Assembly (NCBI GenBank): GCA_003216595.1
Contig: QCIQ01000002.1
Span: 62,001-126,000 of the forward strand
Source: Prochlorococcus sp. AG-402-M18
GTDB lineage: Bacteria; Cyanobacteriota; Cyanobacteriia; PCC-6307; Cyanobiaceae
Direction: 5' to 3'
DNA: 64,000 bases
The notes under the pieces are model-generated. The model ran no database searches. It was not told the origin of the DNA and saw nothing but the letters and a program-made list of their open reading frames with translations. Position 1 is the stretch's first letter. The number at the start of each line of letters is the position of its first letter. A program made the translations under genes and the position numbers. Positions 19,620-29,077 of this stretch are shown piece by piece.

Positions 19620-19826
19620 ATTTGAAATAGCTTTTCCCTGTATCTTGATAGGAGGAGGAGCTTTTAAAATATTTTCTTTTTTGTTGGAGCTATTCAGGTT
19701 GATTTAGTTAATAAGCTTAATTTTAGTAGAAAATTGAGCTTGAAAGCATACTAGAAATTTTTTCTCGCTATTTTATTTGAATTAAATAGATAAATTATTG
19801 TTTTTTCTTCTACATGGATAGATTTT

Positions 19827-20078
19827 TTATTTGTTTTTTGTTGGGTCGGGCAAAATAAAAGGAGGGCAATCATTTAGTGAAGATTCACCATAACTAGCAT
19901 ATTCTTTGTAGCCACCCATCTTTCCATTGGTTTTCATTAAAGCACTGGTAAATGCCAATAATAGGAAGACCGTTGGAGCTCCGATAATTAATGCTGCTCC
20001 AAATGCATATCCAATTAAGAATTCCGGGAAAGAATGATTACCTAGAAACTCATGAGTACCTAGCAAAAAGTCAATCAT
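19827..20078 (-). CDS. Hypothetical membrane protein, 83 aa
   Basis: Function not recognised. The 83 residues have a short N-terminus with His and Gly (LLGTHEFLGNHSFPEF), one long hydrophobic segment at about residues 20-47, and a polar tail ending NDCPPFILPDPTKNK. This is the size and pattern of a small thylakoid or plasma-membrane subunit. The proline-rich end could contact a partner. It lies on the minus strand between the RqcH-like gene (41 bp upstream) and tatC. Confidence 0.75.
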   Translation of the reverse strand: MIDFLLGTHEFLGNHSFPEFLIGYAFGAALIIGAPTVFLLLAFTSALMKTNGKMGGYKEYASYGESSLNDCPPFILPDPTKNK

Positions 20079-20119
20079 TTTTATCTTGTCTAATCAAGCT
20101 GATATTAATTCATTGAAGT

Positions 20120-21823
20120 TCACTTGTGGTGGAAATATTTCTCAGCTCTCTCTGCTTTTCCCCAAAGCACCTTCCCTCCTCTATGGCTAACCGTTCCTGG
20201 TAAGGCTCCTGAAATCCTTTGAAGATTTTCAATTGGTACCATTATTATTGGAACTAGTTTGTTAGCTCGGGCACGGCTAAAAAAGGAAGCCAGATCAGCA
20301 GCTAATTGAATATCTTTTTCATCAAAAAGTCCATTAGATGATTTAAGTACGACATGGCTACCTGGTGTTTCTTGAGCATGAAACCAAAGATCTCCTTTTT
20401 TCCCTTTCCTTAAACTGATTAATTCGTTTTGCCTGTTGTTACTTCCTATTTGAATTTTTAGACCGCTAGGACTCTGGATCTCTTTTATAGTTGATGAATG
20501 TTCCTTCTTCCTACTTGATTTCAATTTAGAATTATTTTTTTTGATGCAAATATATTCTTCTACTTCTTCTTTAAGTTCAATAATCGAATCTAATTTATTT
20601 TTATTATCTTCATTTTCTTCATATAGAAATGAATCTAGAAATGATTCACAACATTGAATAGCAGATATTTTTTTCTTGTGAAAATCGATTCTATTTAAAA
20701 TTGATTCCCTAGATCTTTTTTTTCTTTTAGCCTCTCTAAAGAGACCTTGAGACTCAATTATCTGCTTCTTAGTAGGTGATTCTAAGGTGAGAAGTTTTTT
20801 GGCCTTGTTTTGCATAGTTATATATTCAGAAATATTATTAATTAGTAATTCCTGGACATTTAGTTTTTTTGTTTCTTGATCTTTTGAATTTGCAAGATCT
20901 TGCTTCAACTTTTCTCTAATAGAATGCATTTTTCTTTGTATAATTTTATTTGAATAATAGATGCTAAGTCGAAGTCCTATCTTTGTGTTTTTAGAATTTG
21001 ATTTTGGTTCACCCCATACAACAAAATCTGTTGGGCCTTGGAAATTAATAGTGTAATTATTATTCTCTATACCTAATAGCCACTCTTTCCATTTTTTATA
21101 TATTGTTTCCCATGTTTGTAATTCAATACTTGTTACTGATTGATTTATTATATTAATTGCTTCGTTATAATTATTACCCGCAATTTGTAATGTTAGAGCA
21201 GGACTTATTCCTTGGTAAGTATCTTTAAGGCTATTCTTAAATGTTGAGGGAACTAAGCATATATTATCTTTCCATGAATTGAATGATTCAGAGGATCTTG
21301 GCACCAAACCTTTAAGAGGTGGAGGAGATGTGTAAATATCTCCTGTCCCTATTGGTCTTAATCTTGATTGACTGTCTTTTATTTGTTTCCCAAGAGTAAT
21401 TACTTTACCTTCTTTGTCTAAAAGTAAAATATTACTGTGTTTGCCCATTAATTCCACTATCAATTCTTTCTCTATTTCTTTACCAGGTCTACTAGAAAAT
21501 TTAAATCTTACTATTCTTTCAAAACCATTTTGTGTTATTTCTACTAAAGCTAAATTGACTAATAAATATTTTAGTTGTTGCGCTAATGTACTTTTTTGAC
21601 CATATCTTTTTGGAGGTGCTATAGATACAATCCTTGGGGACTCAGCAAACCAACTTATTTCTATCCATGCGAGTTTGTCTAGGGTTCTAAATCCTAATTG
21701 AATAGTATGTGAATCAATTTGTTGTGCGTTTTCAAATCGACTTGGAACTATGTCTTGTCTAAGTTCAAATACAACCGCTTTAAGGGTTGTTAAGTCCATT
21801 ATTTGAATTGGAACTTTGTTCAT
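20120..21823 (-). CDS. rqcH: NFACT family protein (RqcH / fibronectin-binding A-like)
   Basis: RqcH binds obstructed 50S subunits with peptidyl-tRNA and adds C-terminal Ala tails so that stalled products are degraded. The 567 residues have the N-terminal FbpA domain (DLTTLKAVVFELRQ, later SRPGKEIEKELIVELMG and SNILLLD), a central coiled coil (about 290-430), and the C-terminal NFACT-R domain with SPSGLKIQIGSNNRQNE, KGDLWFHAQ and PGSHVVLKS. All domains are present. Whether it performs Ala tailing here is inferred from the family. It is divergent from gmk. Confidence 0.88.
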   Translation of the reverse strand: MNKVPIQIMDLTTLKAVVFELRQDIVPSRFENAQQIDSHTIQLGFRTLDKLAWIEISWFAESPRIVSIAPPKRYGQKSTLAQQLKYLLVNLALVEITQNGFERIVRFKFSSRPGKEIEKELIVELMGKHSNILLLDKEGKVITLGKQIKDSQSRLRPIGTGDIYTSPPPLKGLVPRSSESFNSWKDNICLVPSTFKNSLKDTYQGISPALTLQIAGNNYNEAINIINQSVTSIELQTWETIYKKWKEWLLGIENNNYTINFQGPTDFVVWGEPKSNSKNTKIGLRLSIYYSNKIIQRKMHSIREKLKQDLANSKDQETKKLNVQELLINNISEYITMQNKAKKLLTLESPTKKQIIESQGLFREAKRKKRSRESILNRIDFHKKKISAIQCCESFLDSFLYEENEDNKNKLDSIIELKEEVEEYICIKKNNSKLKSSRKKEHSSTIKEIQSPSGLKIQIGSNNRQNELISLRKGKKGDLWFHAQETPGSHVVLKSSNGLFDEKDIQLAADLASFFSRARANKLVPIIMVPIENLQRISGALPGTVSHRGGKVLWGKAERAEKYFHHK

Positions 21824-21891
21824 CTATCATCCTTTTAACTTCATAAATAATGTAATTAACCTTTAGTAGGTAAATTAGAAAGGATTTATTT

Positions 21892-22458
21892 ATGTCATCT
21901 TCAGGAAATCTTACTGTTCTTACTGGCCCAAGCGGGGTAGGTAAAGGAACAATTGTTAGGAAAATCCTCCAAAGTCATAGTGATGTATGGCTTTCTATTT
22001 CTGCTACTACGCGTCAACCAAGATCTGGAGAAATTGAAGGGGAGCATTATTTTTTCTTAGAAAAGAAAAATTTTCAAGAAATTATTGATAAAGAAGGTTT
22101 CTTGGAGTGGGCTTCATTCTCTAATAATTTTTATGGAACTCCAAAAAAAGTAGTTAAAGAAAAAATAGAAAAAGGCACTAATGTTCTTCTTGAAATTGAA
22201 TTAGAGGGGGCTCGACAAATTCGAAAGTCTTTTCCTCAAGCATTACAAATATTTATTGCACCTCCTGATTTATATGAACTTGAAAAAAGAATTAGAGGTA
22301 GAGGTACTGAGACAGAGGAAGCTATTAGAGATCGTTTGGAGATAGCAAATAAGGAACTTATTGCAAAAAAAGAGTTTGACGCTGTAGTGATTAATGAAGA
22401 TATAGAAAAAGCCTTCAGGGAAATTGAAGGCTTAATGGGATTGACAACTAAAATTTAA
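21892..22458 (+). CDS. gmk: Guanylate kinase
   Basis: Phosphorylates GMP to GDP with ATP. The 188 residues begin with the P-loop GPSGVGKGT at about residue 12, followed by the GMP-binding segment SATTRQPRSGEIEGEHYFF and the lid EKRIRGRGTETEEAIRDRL. Usual family length. ATG at 21892 after an AAAGGATTTATTT leader. Divergent from rqcH and convergent with psaJ, from which it is separated by 16 bp with no clear terminator. Confidence 0.97.
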   Translation: MSSSGNLTVLTGPSGVGKGTIVRKILQSHSDVWLSISATTRQPRSGEIEGEHYFFLEKKNFQEIIDKEGFLEWASFSNNFYGTPKKVVKEKIEKGTNVLLEIELEGARQIRKSFPQALQIFIAPPDLYELEKRIRGRGTETEEAIRDRLEIANKELIAKKEFDAVVINEDIEKAFREIEGLMGLTTKI

Positions 22459-22474
22459 TTAATAATTTTTATTT

Positions 22475-22612
22475 TTAAAAAGACATTGGGTGGAAAAGCA
22501 AGTCTGGCACAAATCTATTAAATTCAACAATAATACTTGCTGTTATAGTGATCCAAATCGTTGCTACGACTGGGGCTGATCTAAACCATTTAGTACGAAA
22601 TAATTGAAACAT
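22475..22612 (-). CDS. psaJ: Photosystem I subunit IX (PsaJ)
   Basis: Single-helix PSI subunit beside PsaF that binds chlorophyll and carotenoid. The 45 residues read [10 protein letters not shown], a membrane helix (about 13-32), then [16 protein letters not shown]. The FNRF-PDLLF ending is the PsaJ hallmark. It follows psaF by 43 bp on the same strand, the usual psaF-psaJ pair. Confidence 0.95.
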   Translation of the reverse strand: MFQLFRTKWFRSAPVVATIWITITASIIVEFNRFVPDLLFHPMSF

Positions 22613-22655
22613 GATTGAAAAATTAAGAGATTTTTTAATTTAGATAAATAATTTT

Positions 22656-23213
22656 TTAGCCTCTTGGACCATTAAGAGTAACATTATTGTCTTTTTCCCT
22701 GAGCTCTCCATTCTTGCCCTCTCTATTAGCTTGTAGAGGCCAAGCTGCCCCTCTTTTTAAGCATTGCCAGGCCAAATCAGTATCAATAATGATTTCATAC
22801 TCTGCCGCATTCTTTTTACCTCTAACAGCTCTTACATACTCTCTTCCTGACCAGCCAATAATGCCGGTAATATAGATAAACATTACTCCAGGAATAAGTA
22901 GATCTCCTTCATGACCTCGGTTAATCCACGCTCCCCAAGGCTCAATAGGCGGACCAATTATCAAATGAGGAAGCCCATCGTCTCCACATAAGGCTTTGCT
23001 ATATCTTTCAAATCTCTTTATAGCTTGATCTGTGGAGGCGGTGCTTGCTCTCTCTTGGAAACGTGGATTATCAGCGCAAGATACCAAAGCAGAAGCAGTG
23101 AAATCTGTAGGAGCTCTATCAGCATTTAGTGCTGGGCCTGGTCTTGCATTAGCTATTGGAGCTATTCCTAAGAAAAGAAATGCTGAAATTAGAATTGATA
23201 AAATACGACTCAT
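22656..23213 (-). CDS. psaF: Photosystem I subunit III (PsaF)
   Basis: Lumen-facing PSI subunit near the plastocyanin/cytochrome c6 docking side. The 185 residues start with a signal peptide (SILISAFLFLGIAPIANA, cleavage about residue 23), then the lumenal domain with the two Cys (LVSCADNPRF and KALCGDDGLPH), a membrane helix (about 105-125) and the tail EYEIIIDTDLAWQCLKRGAAWPL. It lacks the Lys-rich docking helix of plants, as in cyanobacteria. First gene of psaF-psaJ and divergent from tsaD. Confidence 0.97.
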   Translation of the reverse strand: MSRILSILISAFLFLGIAPIANARPGPALNADRAPTDFTASALVSCADNPRFQERASTASTDQAIKRFERYSKALCGDDGLPHLIIGPPIEPWGAWINRGHEGDLLIPGVMFIYITGIIGWSGREYVRAVRGKKNAAEYEIIIDTDLAWQCLKRGAAWPLQANREGKNGELREKDNNVTLNGPRG

Positions 23214-23286
23214 GAGTTCTGATTTTTATCTGATTCCCTGTTTTAATGGGATTTCAATATTAAACTTAGTTGATCATTAGCTATAA

Positions 23287-24357
23287 ATGTCAATAATTTT
23301 ATCCCTCGAAACAAGTTGTGACGAGTCTGCAGCAGCTTTAGTTTCCCGTGAAAAAGGAAAAATTGATTTAATAGGTAGTGAAATAGCTTCACAAATTGAA
23401 GAACATGCTAATTGGGGTGGTGTTGTTCCTGAAATTGCGTCAAGAAGACATTTGGAAAATCTCCCATTTTTAATCGAAGAAGTTTTTGCAAAATCAAAAT
23501 TACAGTTAAAAGATATAGATGCAGTAGCTGCAACTGTTACTCCAGGATTAACAGGTTCACTTTTGATAGGATCAATTACGGCAAGAACTTTAGCTAGTTT
23601 GCATCACATTCCTTTTTTAGGAATTCATCATTTGGAGGGACATCTTTCATCAATATATTTGTCAGAGAATCATCCTAAACCTCCTTTTTTAGTCTTGTTG
23701 GTTAGTGGAGGTCACACTGAATTGATAAAAGTAGATATTCACCATAAGTATTATCGTCTTGGTAGAAGTCATGATGATGCAGCTGGAGAAGCTTTTGATA
23801 AAGTCGCAAGACTTTTAGGACTCCCATATCCAGGGGGGCCAGCAATTCAAAAAATAGCTAAATTTGGCGATCCAAAAAAATTCTTATTTCCAAAAGGGAG
23901 AGTTTCTAAACCGGAGGGTGGTTTTTATCCATATGATTTTTCTTTTAGTGGTTTAAAAACGGCTGTATTCAGACAGATAGAAAAAATCAGGTTAGAAAAG
24001 CAAGAATTACCTATAGCGGACATTGCGGCAAGTTTTGAATATGTCGTGGCAAAGGTCTTAGTGGAGAGGAGCTTTCGATGCGCTCTTGATCATGGCCTAA
24101 ATTCTCTTGTCCTAGTTGGAGGAGTTGCTGCAAATCTGAGATTAAGGGAAATGATGCTTGAAAAAGCATCTGAAAATTCAATTAAAATTGCTCTTGCACC
24201 AATGGAATTTTGTACAGATAATGCGGCAATGATCGGAGCTGCAGCTTTGTTAAGGTTGTCATCAAATTATGTTCAAAGTTCAATGGAGCTAGGAGTTTCA
24301 GCTCGTTGGCCTTTAGAAAAAACTGATTTACTTTATGATTCTAATCCACCTTTTTAA
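23287..24357 (+). CDS. tsaD: tRNA N6-adenosine threonylcarbamoyltransferase (TsaD)
   Basis: Transfers the threonylcarbamoyl group to A37 of ANN-decoding tRNAs (t6A), with TsaB and TsaE. The 356 residues have the ASKHA fold: [11 protein letters not shown] at residue 6, metal ligands His-x3-His in GIHHLEGHL near 115, [10 protein letters not shown] near 140, and [11 protein letters not shown] near 278 with the late NAAMIGAA segment (Asp in CTDNAAMIG). Full length with all metal ligands. ATG follows a 73-bp divergent gap with psaF. Confidence 0.97.
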   Translation: MSIILSLETSCDESAAALVSREKGKIDLIGSEIASQIEEHANWGGVVPEIASRRHLENLPFLIEEVFAKSKLQLKDIDAVAATVTPGLTGSLLIGSITARTLASLHHIPFLGIHHLEGHLSSIYLSENHPKPPFLVLLVSGGHTELIKVDIHHKYYRLGRSHDDAAGEAFDKVARLLGLPYPGGPAIQKIAKFGDPKKFLFPKGRVSKPEGGFYPYDFSFSGLKTAVFRQIEKIRLEKQELPIADIAASFEYVVAKVLVERSFRCALDHGLNSLVLVGGVAANLRLREMMLEKASENSIKIALAPMEFCTDNAAMIGAAALLRLSSNYVQSSMELGVSARWPLEKTDLLYDSNPPF

Positions 24358-24386
24358 TCCATATTTTTAAGCTTTTGATTTTTATT

Positions 24387-24569
24387 ATGTCTTTAAAGCA
24401 AAGAAATGAATCAAATAAATCTACTAGGCTTGCAAGTTCAAGTGAAATTAATTCATGGAAAAGAGGATTCACGCCACAAGCAGAGATTTGGAACGGTCGA
24501 ATAGCAATTGCAGGTTTGATTATTCTATTTAGTATTCTTTTAGTATCAAATTTAATTTTTTCAAGCTAG
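24387..24569 (+). CDS. hli: High-light-inducible (Hli/Scp) protein
   Basis: One-helix member of the light-harvesting-like superfamily that binds chlorophyll and protects photosystems during stress or assembly. From ATG 24387 it has 60 residues: a polar N-terminal half, FTPQAEIWNGRIAIAGLI containing the Hli motif E-x-x-N-G-R-x-A, then a hydrophobic helix to the end (ILLVSNLIFSS). Glu and Arg of the chlorophyll-binding motif are present. An upstream in-frame start (24375) adds four hydrophobic residues and is less likely. It follows tsaD on the same strand. Confidence 0.9.
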   Translation: MSLKQRNESNKSTRLASSSEINSWKRGFTPQAEIWNGRIAIAGLIILFSILLVSNLIFSS

Positions 24570-24614
24570 AAAAAATTATTAGTTTTAGAATAAAAATTAT
24601 TTCTAATTTTTAGG

Positions 24615-25136
24615 TTGTCATTTTGCTTGTTTAGTGAATGTGGTTCTTATCGATGGATTTTAAAAAGAGAGTTATTCAGTGGTAGAAAGACTGTAGTTTT
24701 TATTGGCTTGAATCCTTCAAAAGCTAATTCACATAAGAACGACAGGACTCTCACGAGGATAGTTAATTTTTGTTCTAGATGGAATTATAAGAATATCTAT
24801 ATAATTAATCTATTTGGATTGATTTCCAAGTCTCCTACGAAACTATTAAAAAGCAATGATCCAATAGGAGTAAATAATGATTTAATTACTTTAAAATCAT
24901 TGGAATTTTGGCGGGAAAATAATAATTGTGACTTGTGGCTAGGATGGGGTGATAAAGGTCTATTAAAAGGACGCGATCGTGAAGTCCTAAAATTAATTAA
25001 AATTTTTTCAAATTTGAAGTCAAACGAAAATAATTATTCCAAACGTGTTTTAAGTCTTGGTCTAAGTAAAAAAGGGAATCCTCGACACCCTCTATATATG
25101 CCAAATAAATCTTTCTTAAGAAAATTTGATATGTAA
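24615..25136 (+). CDS. DUF1643 family protein
   Basis: Unknown-function family found patchily in bacteria. The 173 residues show its core: ECGSYRWILKREL, then VFIGLNPSKANSHKNDRTLTRIVNF (about residues 30-52) and WLGWGDKGLLKGRD near 112. The N-P-S-x-A-(D/N) and WG motifs look like a small catalytic or nucleic-acid-acting fold, but no activity can be assigned. The only start is TTG at 24615, 45 bp after hli. Low G+C and an Asn/Lys-rich composition are in line with the AT-rich genome. A transferred gene is possible. Confidence 0.75.
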   Translation: MSFCLFSECGSYRWILKRELFSGRKTVVFIGLNPSKANSHKNDRTLTRIVNFCSRWNYKNIYIINLFGLISKSPTKLLKSNDPIGVNNDLITLKSLEFWRENNNCDLWLGWGDKGLLKGRDREVLKLIKIFSNLKSNENNYSKRVLSLGLSKKGNPRHPLYMPNKSFLRKFDM

Positions 25137-25307
25137 TTCTTTAATTGGTTTTGTCAGTTATTTTCTAAATGAGAATATTTAAATAATATTGGGATTGAAA
25201 GGGTTGCTATTCTATAAGAATATGTAAGTAAAATTCGCTTATTAACTTATTTATTTTCTTAGATAGATTTAATGAATACTCACTTATGTCTTCATTGCTA
25301 GTTATTT

Positions 25308-26552
25308 ATGACTCCTGAGCGGCTGGGCTTGCTCTGGGGTATCACAGTTTTTTCTGGAGCTGCAGCAAGACTACTGTCGGTGCTAACAGGACTTCCTGGG
25401 GTGGTTTTATTGTTGCTGTCTGGATTATTGATTGGTAGATCAGGCCTCGGATTGGTTGAACCTTTAGATCTAGGCAAGGGATTGGAGACAATAGTTGGTT
25501 TATTGGTAAGTCTTGTTTTATTTGATGGTGGTTTAAATCTTCGTTTCCCTGGAGGGGCAATAAAGTCAATAGTTCTAAGAATTTCTTCAATTAGATTAAT
25601 TATTTCTTTAGCCGCTGGCTTCCTTGCTGCTCATTGGTTTGCTGGTCTTGGTTGGTCAGTAGCAGGAGTTTACAGTGCAATAGTTCTTGCGACCGGGCCA
25701 ACTGTTGTAACTCCATTAGTTCGACAAATTCGCCTTGCGTCACCATTGAGTGATGTCCTTGAAGCGGAAGGTTTGATACTCGAACCTATTGGAGCAGTTC
25801 TTGCACTTTTGTTATTAGAGCTCGTTGTTGGAGACTTGCATGGCTGGAGAGAACTGCTCCTTGGTTTGCTTTCAAGGCTTGGAGGAGGAGTCTTAATTGG
25901 ATCACTGGCAGGCCTGCTGCTTTCAGAAGGTTTGAAGCGCTTACGTTCAGAGCCTTATATTGGGATAAGATTGCAACTGACTCTTGGAGTGATTTTCTTG
26001 CTTTATGGAGTATGCGAAAGGTTGTTACCTGAATCAGGATTACCTGCATCTGTTGCAGCAGGGTTTGTTGTAGGGCAAAGACCTTCTACACAGGCGAATG
26101 AACTTGATAAATTAATAAGAGAATTAGCTCAGTTAGCAATAACTATGCTTTTCCCTCTGCTGGCAGCAGATGTTTCATGGAGCGAATTGAGTCCTTTGGG
26201 GTGGGGGGGGATAACGTGCGTACTTTTTTTGATGACAATAGTGAGACCAATAGCTGTATCGATAGCAACTTATGGATTACCTCTTGATAATAAACAAAGG
26301 TTGTTTCTTGGTTGGTTAGCTCCCCGTGGAATTGTTACTGCGGCAGTTGCTTCTTTATTTTCTATTAGATTAGAGCAAGCAGGCGTTTTAGGGGCTGGAA
26401 AACTTCAGGGATTAGTTTTTTTGACAATATTAATGACAGTAGGCATACAAGGTTTAACAGCTCAACCATTCGCAAAAATGTTGGGTTTATTGGACGAAGA
26501 AAAAGATCTAGATAAATCTACTAATTCTGATTCTATCTTTACTGAATCTTGA
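25308..26552 (+). CDS. Na+/H+ (monovalent cation/proton) antiporter, CPA1/NhaP-type
   Basis: Exchanges sodium or potassium for protons across the plasma membrane. The 414 residues have about 12-13 hydrophobic helices with the family segments [48 protein letters not shown] (E-x-x-x-x-x-P) and [15 protein letters not shown]. There is no large cytoplasmic TrkA-type tail. G+C is visibly higher than in its neighbours. ATG at 25308. The 3' end overlaps convergent gltX by 45 bp. Confidence 0.88.
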   Translation: MTPERLGLLWGITVFSGAAARLLSVLTGLPGVVLLLLSGLLIGRSGLGLVEPLDLGKGLETIVGLLVSLVLFDGGLNLRFPGGAIKSIVLRISSIRLIISLAAGFLAAHWFAGLGWSVAGVYSAIVLATGPTVVTPLVRQIRLASPLSDVLEAEGLILEPIGAVLALLLLELVVGDLHGWRELLLGLLSRLGGGVLIGSLAGLLLSEGLKRLRSEPYIGIRLQLTLGVIFLLYGVCERLLPESGLPASVAAGFVVGQRPSTQANELDKLIRELAQLAITMLFPLLAADVSWSELSPLGWGGITCVLFLMTIVRPIAVSIATYGLPLDNKQRLFLGWLAPRGIVTAAVASLFSIRLEQAGVLGAGKLQGLVFLTILMTVGIQGLTAQPFAKMLGLLDEEKDLDKSTNSDSIFTES

Positions 26553-27938
26553 AAGTAAAATCCAACTTTGAATTAAATCAGGTCCATTAAGAGTTCCAAA
26601 AAGAGCAGCTCTAATGCTTTTCATAACAAGACCTTTTTTTACTTTGCAGTTCTTTGTGGCTTGATTTATTACATCAAGTGCTTCCTCCTTACTAAATGCG
26701 GCAGCTTCTAATGTTTCCAGTTTGTCAAGAATAAACTTTAAAATTTCTTTTGATTCTTTGATTTCTAATTGTTTTTTTCCGTCATTACTTAATTCGGGTT
26801 CTTCAAAAAAAGGTTTGGCTTGATTAACTCCATCATTAATGAGAACCATAGATGGACCAATTAGATCTACGAGATTTTCCCCCCATTCTTGACTAGGCAA
26901 ATACCATCCATTTTCTTTGAACAAAGGATCTAAATTTTTTAATAAAGTTTCGGCTGACATTTCATGTATTACTTGAGAGTTGAGCCAATTCAATTTGTCC
27001 CAATCAAATTTAGCTGAAGCTTTATTGACCTTTTTAAAACTGAAAATTTCAGAAATTTCAGAAATTTTGAATCTTTCATTGATTCCCTCTGGAACAGACC
27101 AGCCAAGAAGAGTCATATAATTTGCCATCGCTTCAGATGTGTACCCCATTTTCTTGAATTCAGAAATCGAAGTAACTCCATCCCTTTTGGAAAGTTTTTT
27201 TCCTTCAGAATTAAGAATTAAAGGAGTATGAGCAAAAACAGGAATATTGAGATCGAGAGCTTCATAAAGAAGAATTTGCTTTGCAGTATTTGCAATATGA
27301 TCTTCTCCCCTAATTACATGGGAAATTTTCATTGCTGAATCATCTGCTACAACAACTAGATTGTATAAGGGGTCGCCAATTGAATTTGCTGGAGCTCTTC
27401 TTGCAATGACCATATCACCGCCTAAATCTTTTCCACTCCATGTCATTTTCCCGCGAATCAAGTCATTCCATGAAATTATTTTTTGATCACTGATTTTGAA
27501 TCTGATAACAGGCTCTCTTCCCGCATTTATAAATTCAGATTCTTGTTCTGGAGTTAAATTTCTATGCCTATTATCATATTTTGGAGCTAAACCTTTGCTC
27601 TTTTGCTCTTCTCTCATTTCATTTAGTTCAGATTCTGATGCATAACATCTATATGCAAACCCTTTAGAGATAAGAGATTTTATAATTGTCTTGTGTTCAT
27701 TTATTCTTTTACTTTGAATGATTGGGGTTTCATTCCAGTTAATGCCTAGCCACTGGAGCCCATCATATATATTTTTTATATATTCTTCTTTTGATCTTTC
27801 AATATCAGTATCTTCAATTCTTAAGAGAAAAGTTCCACCTTCTTTTTTTGCAAATAGCCAGTTAAATAGAGCCGTTCTCGCTGTTCCTAGATGAAGTGTT
27901 CCTGTTGGACTTGGTGCCAATCTTACCCTGACTGTCAA
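26508..27938 (-). CDS. gltX: Glutamyl-tRNA synthetase
   Basis: Charges tRNA-Glu, and in cyanobacteria this product also feeds tetrapyrrole synthesis through glutamyl-tRNA reductase. From TTG at 27938 there are 476 residues, the usual length. HIGH-type motif [20 protein letters not shown] begins at residue 9 and the KMSKS-type motif is [10 protein letters not shown] near residue 240. A longer reading from 27986 would run into the tRNA-Asp gene, so it was rejected. It overlaps convergent nhaP-type gene by 45 bp and lies 22 bp downstream of tRNA-Asp. Confidence 0.96.
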   Translation of the reverse strand: MTVRVRLAPSPTGTLHLGTARTALFNWLFAKKEGGTFLLRIEDTDIERSKEEYIKNIYDGLQWLGINWNETPIIQSKRINEHKTIIKSLISKGFAYRCYASESELNEMREEQKSKGLAPKYDNRHRNLTPEQESEFINAGREPVIRFKISDQKIISWNDLIRGKMTWSGKDLGGDMVIARRAPANSIGDPLYNLVVVADDSAMKISHVIRGEDHIANTAKQILLYEALDLNIPVFAHTPLILNSEGKKLSKRDGVTSISEFKKMGYTSEAMANYMTLLGWSVPEGINERFKISEISEIFSFKKVNKASAKFDWDKLNWLNSQVIHEMSAETLLKNLDPLFKENGWYLPSQEWGENLVDLIGPSMVLINDGVNQAKPFFEEPELSNDGKKQLEIKESKEILKFILDKLETLEAAAFSKEEALDVINQATKNCKVKKGLVMKSIRAALFGTLNGPDLIQSWILLSRFSKDRIRISRFI

Positions 27939-27959
27939 AGCTATAATTCGATTTAGATA

Positions 27960-28033
27960 CGGGACCGACGGGATTCGAACCCGCAACTTCCGCCGTGACA
28001 GGGCGGTGCTCTAACCAGTTGAACTACGGTCCC
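27960..28033 (-). tRNA. tRNA-Asp (anticodon GTC)
   Basis: Cloverleaf of 74 nt. Acceptor GGGACCG pairs with CGGTCCC, discriminator G. Anticodon loop CTGTCAC sits between CCGCC and GGCGG. The T loop is TTCGAAT with a GCGGG/CCCGT-type stem. The G73 discriminator fits Asp. CCA is not encoded. Confidence 0.96.
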
Positions 28034-28046
28034 AATTTAAGGCTTT

Positions 28047-28079
28047 AAAAAGGATTTTATCTTTAATTAAGAATCCTTT
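28047..28079 (-). terminator. Possible stem-loop after the small conserved gene
   Basis: AAAGGATT at 28049-28056 pairs with AATCCTTT at 28072-28079 around a 15-base AT-rich loop. Read on the minus strand it is followed by four T. It could end the transcript of the gene at 28233-28421 or separate it from tRNA-Asp. The stem is short and AT-rich. Confidence 0.35.
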
Positions 28080-28232
28080 GTGTTGCCCCAATGAGTATCA
28101 TCCTAAAAATGCCTTCTAGTCAACTATGGATTAATATTGTTGACTTAAGAAAACTATCTTTATACGGTTTTTTTCAATCTTATTCTCTATGAATAGAGAT
28201 GCTCATGAAATAAAACTAAATAAGTAGATAAC

Positions 28233-28421
28233 TTAAGGACGGAAACCCGCGGGCTCAATAAGCCTAACTTGATTTCCACGAGCTGTGAACTCGCGGCCTT
28301 GGTCGCTTTGCACTACAACTCGGCCACCTGATTTTACACGAATAACTCGAGCCCTGACCCAGCCTAGTGCGGCTGACTCAAGAACTTTTACGACATCGCC
28401 AGGTTGAAGATCCAACTCCAT
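28233..28421 (-). CDS. Small conserved protein, 62 aa, SH3-like; probable picocyanobacterial hyperconserved protein
   Basis: Biochemical function unknown. The 62 residues read as a small all-beta domain: LQPGDVVKVLE, WVRARVIRVKSGGRVVVQSDQG, TARGNQVRLIEP. Alternating hydrophobic strands and a PGDVVKV opening resemble SH3/KOW-type barrels, which often bind RNA or protein. G+C is about one half, far above neighbouring genes. The gene sits between tRNA-Asp and tRNA-Trp. Length and setting match, from memory, a protein reported as nearly invariant in Prochlorococcus and marine Synechococcus. I could not verify identity. Basic residues would suit RNA contact. Confidence 0.85.
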   Translation of the reverse strand: MELDLQPGDVVKVLESAALGWVRARVIRVKSGGRVVVQSDQGREFTARGNQVRLIEPAGFRP

Positions 28422-28456
28422 TCTTTAAAAAAGTAACTGTAGACAAGGTTTTCGAA

Positions 28457-28529
28457 CGCGCCGTGGAGGACTTGAACCCCCGACATCAGGTTTTGGAGAC
28501 CTGCGTTCTACCAACTGAACTAACGGCGC
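28457..28529 (-). tRNA. tRNA-Trp (anticodon CCA)
   Basis: Cloverleaf of 73 nt. Acceptor GCGCCGT pairs with ACGGCGC, discriminator G. The anticodon loop CTCCAAA lies between CAGGT and ACCTG. T arm GGGGG-TTCAAGT-CCTCC is intact apart from a wobble. CCA is not encoded. It lies 59 bp after rplS. Confidence 0.96.
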
Positions 28530-28588
28530 ATTTTTATACCCTTTAAGTCATCGATAGCCAATGACTTTTGATTGAGGAGGCCGAAACC

Positions 28589-29077
28589 TCAGCGGTCGAA
28601 GCGCTGCTTTACGCGTGTGGCTTTGCCCACTCGCTCACGCAGATAGAAAAGCTTCGCTCTCCTTACTTTACCTCGGCGTTCAACCTTAATGGATGCAACT
28701 TGTGGACTGTGAACCAGAAAAACTCTTTCAACTCCTATTCCTTGGAAAATGCGCCTTACTGTAATTGTTTGATGAATTCCTCCATGTCGCTTTGCTATTA
28801 CGACACCTTCGTAGGGCTGAACTCTCTCCTTGTTACCTTCACTTATTCGGACACCAACACGAACAGTGTCACCAACATAAATCTCAGGGAGATCTTTGTT
28901 TAATTGTGCATCTTCAAAAGTTTTGATTATTTCAGTAGAAGAGAGCTTTTTGATTGAAATTTTCTTTCCTTTAGATTTTTCTTGAGAAGCACTTTCTACT
29001 CCAGACTCCTTCGGAGCCTTTGATTTATCTTCAACTTTTACCTCTTCAGAAGAGGGCTCTTTAGATTCAACTGACAT
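28589..29077 (-). CDS. rplS: 50S ribosomal protein L19
   Basis: Ribosomal protein at the 30S-50S interface. From ATG 29077 there are 162 residues. The L19 body occupies the last 115 or so: [35 protein letters not shown], then [40 protein letters not shown]. The first 45 residues are an extension rich in Glu, Lys and Ser ([14 protein letters not shown]), seen in cyanobacterial and plastid-type L19. Two earlier starts (TTG, GTG) add only two residues. It heads a minus-strand run through tRNA-Trp, the small conserved gene and tRNA-Asp. Confidence 0.96.
   Translation of the reverse strand: MSVESKEPSSEEVKVEDKSKAPKESGVESASQEKSKGKKISIKKLSSTEIIKTFEDAQLNKDLPEIYVGDTVRVGVRISEGNKERVQPYEGVVIAKRHGGIHQTITVRRIFQGIGVERVFLVHSPQVASIKVERRGKVRRAKLFYLRERVGKATRVKQRFDR

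Noticed and set aside
19651-19660. GGAGGAGGAG as a strong plus-strand ribosome site
   Set aside because: No plus-strand ORF follows; on the other strand it encodes the Pro run of the tatC extension.
27939-27986. N-terminal extension of gltX
   Set aside because: It runs into the tRNA-Asp gene; the family start [13 protein letters not shown] fits TTG 27938.
28568-28903. Plus-strand ORF opposite rplS
   Set aside because: Fully antisense to a clear ribosomal protein gene.
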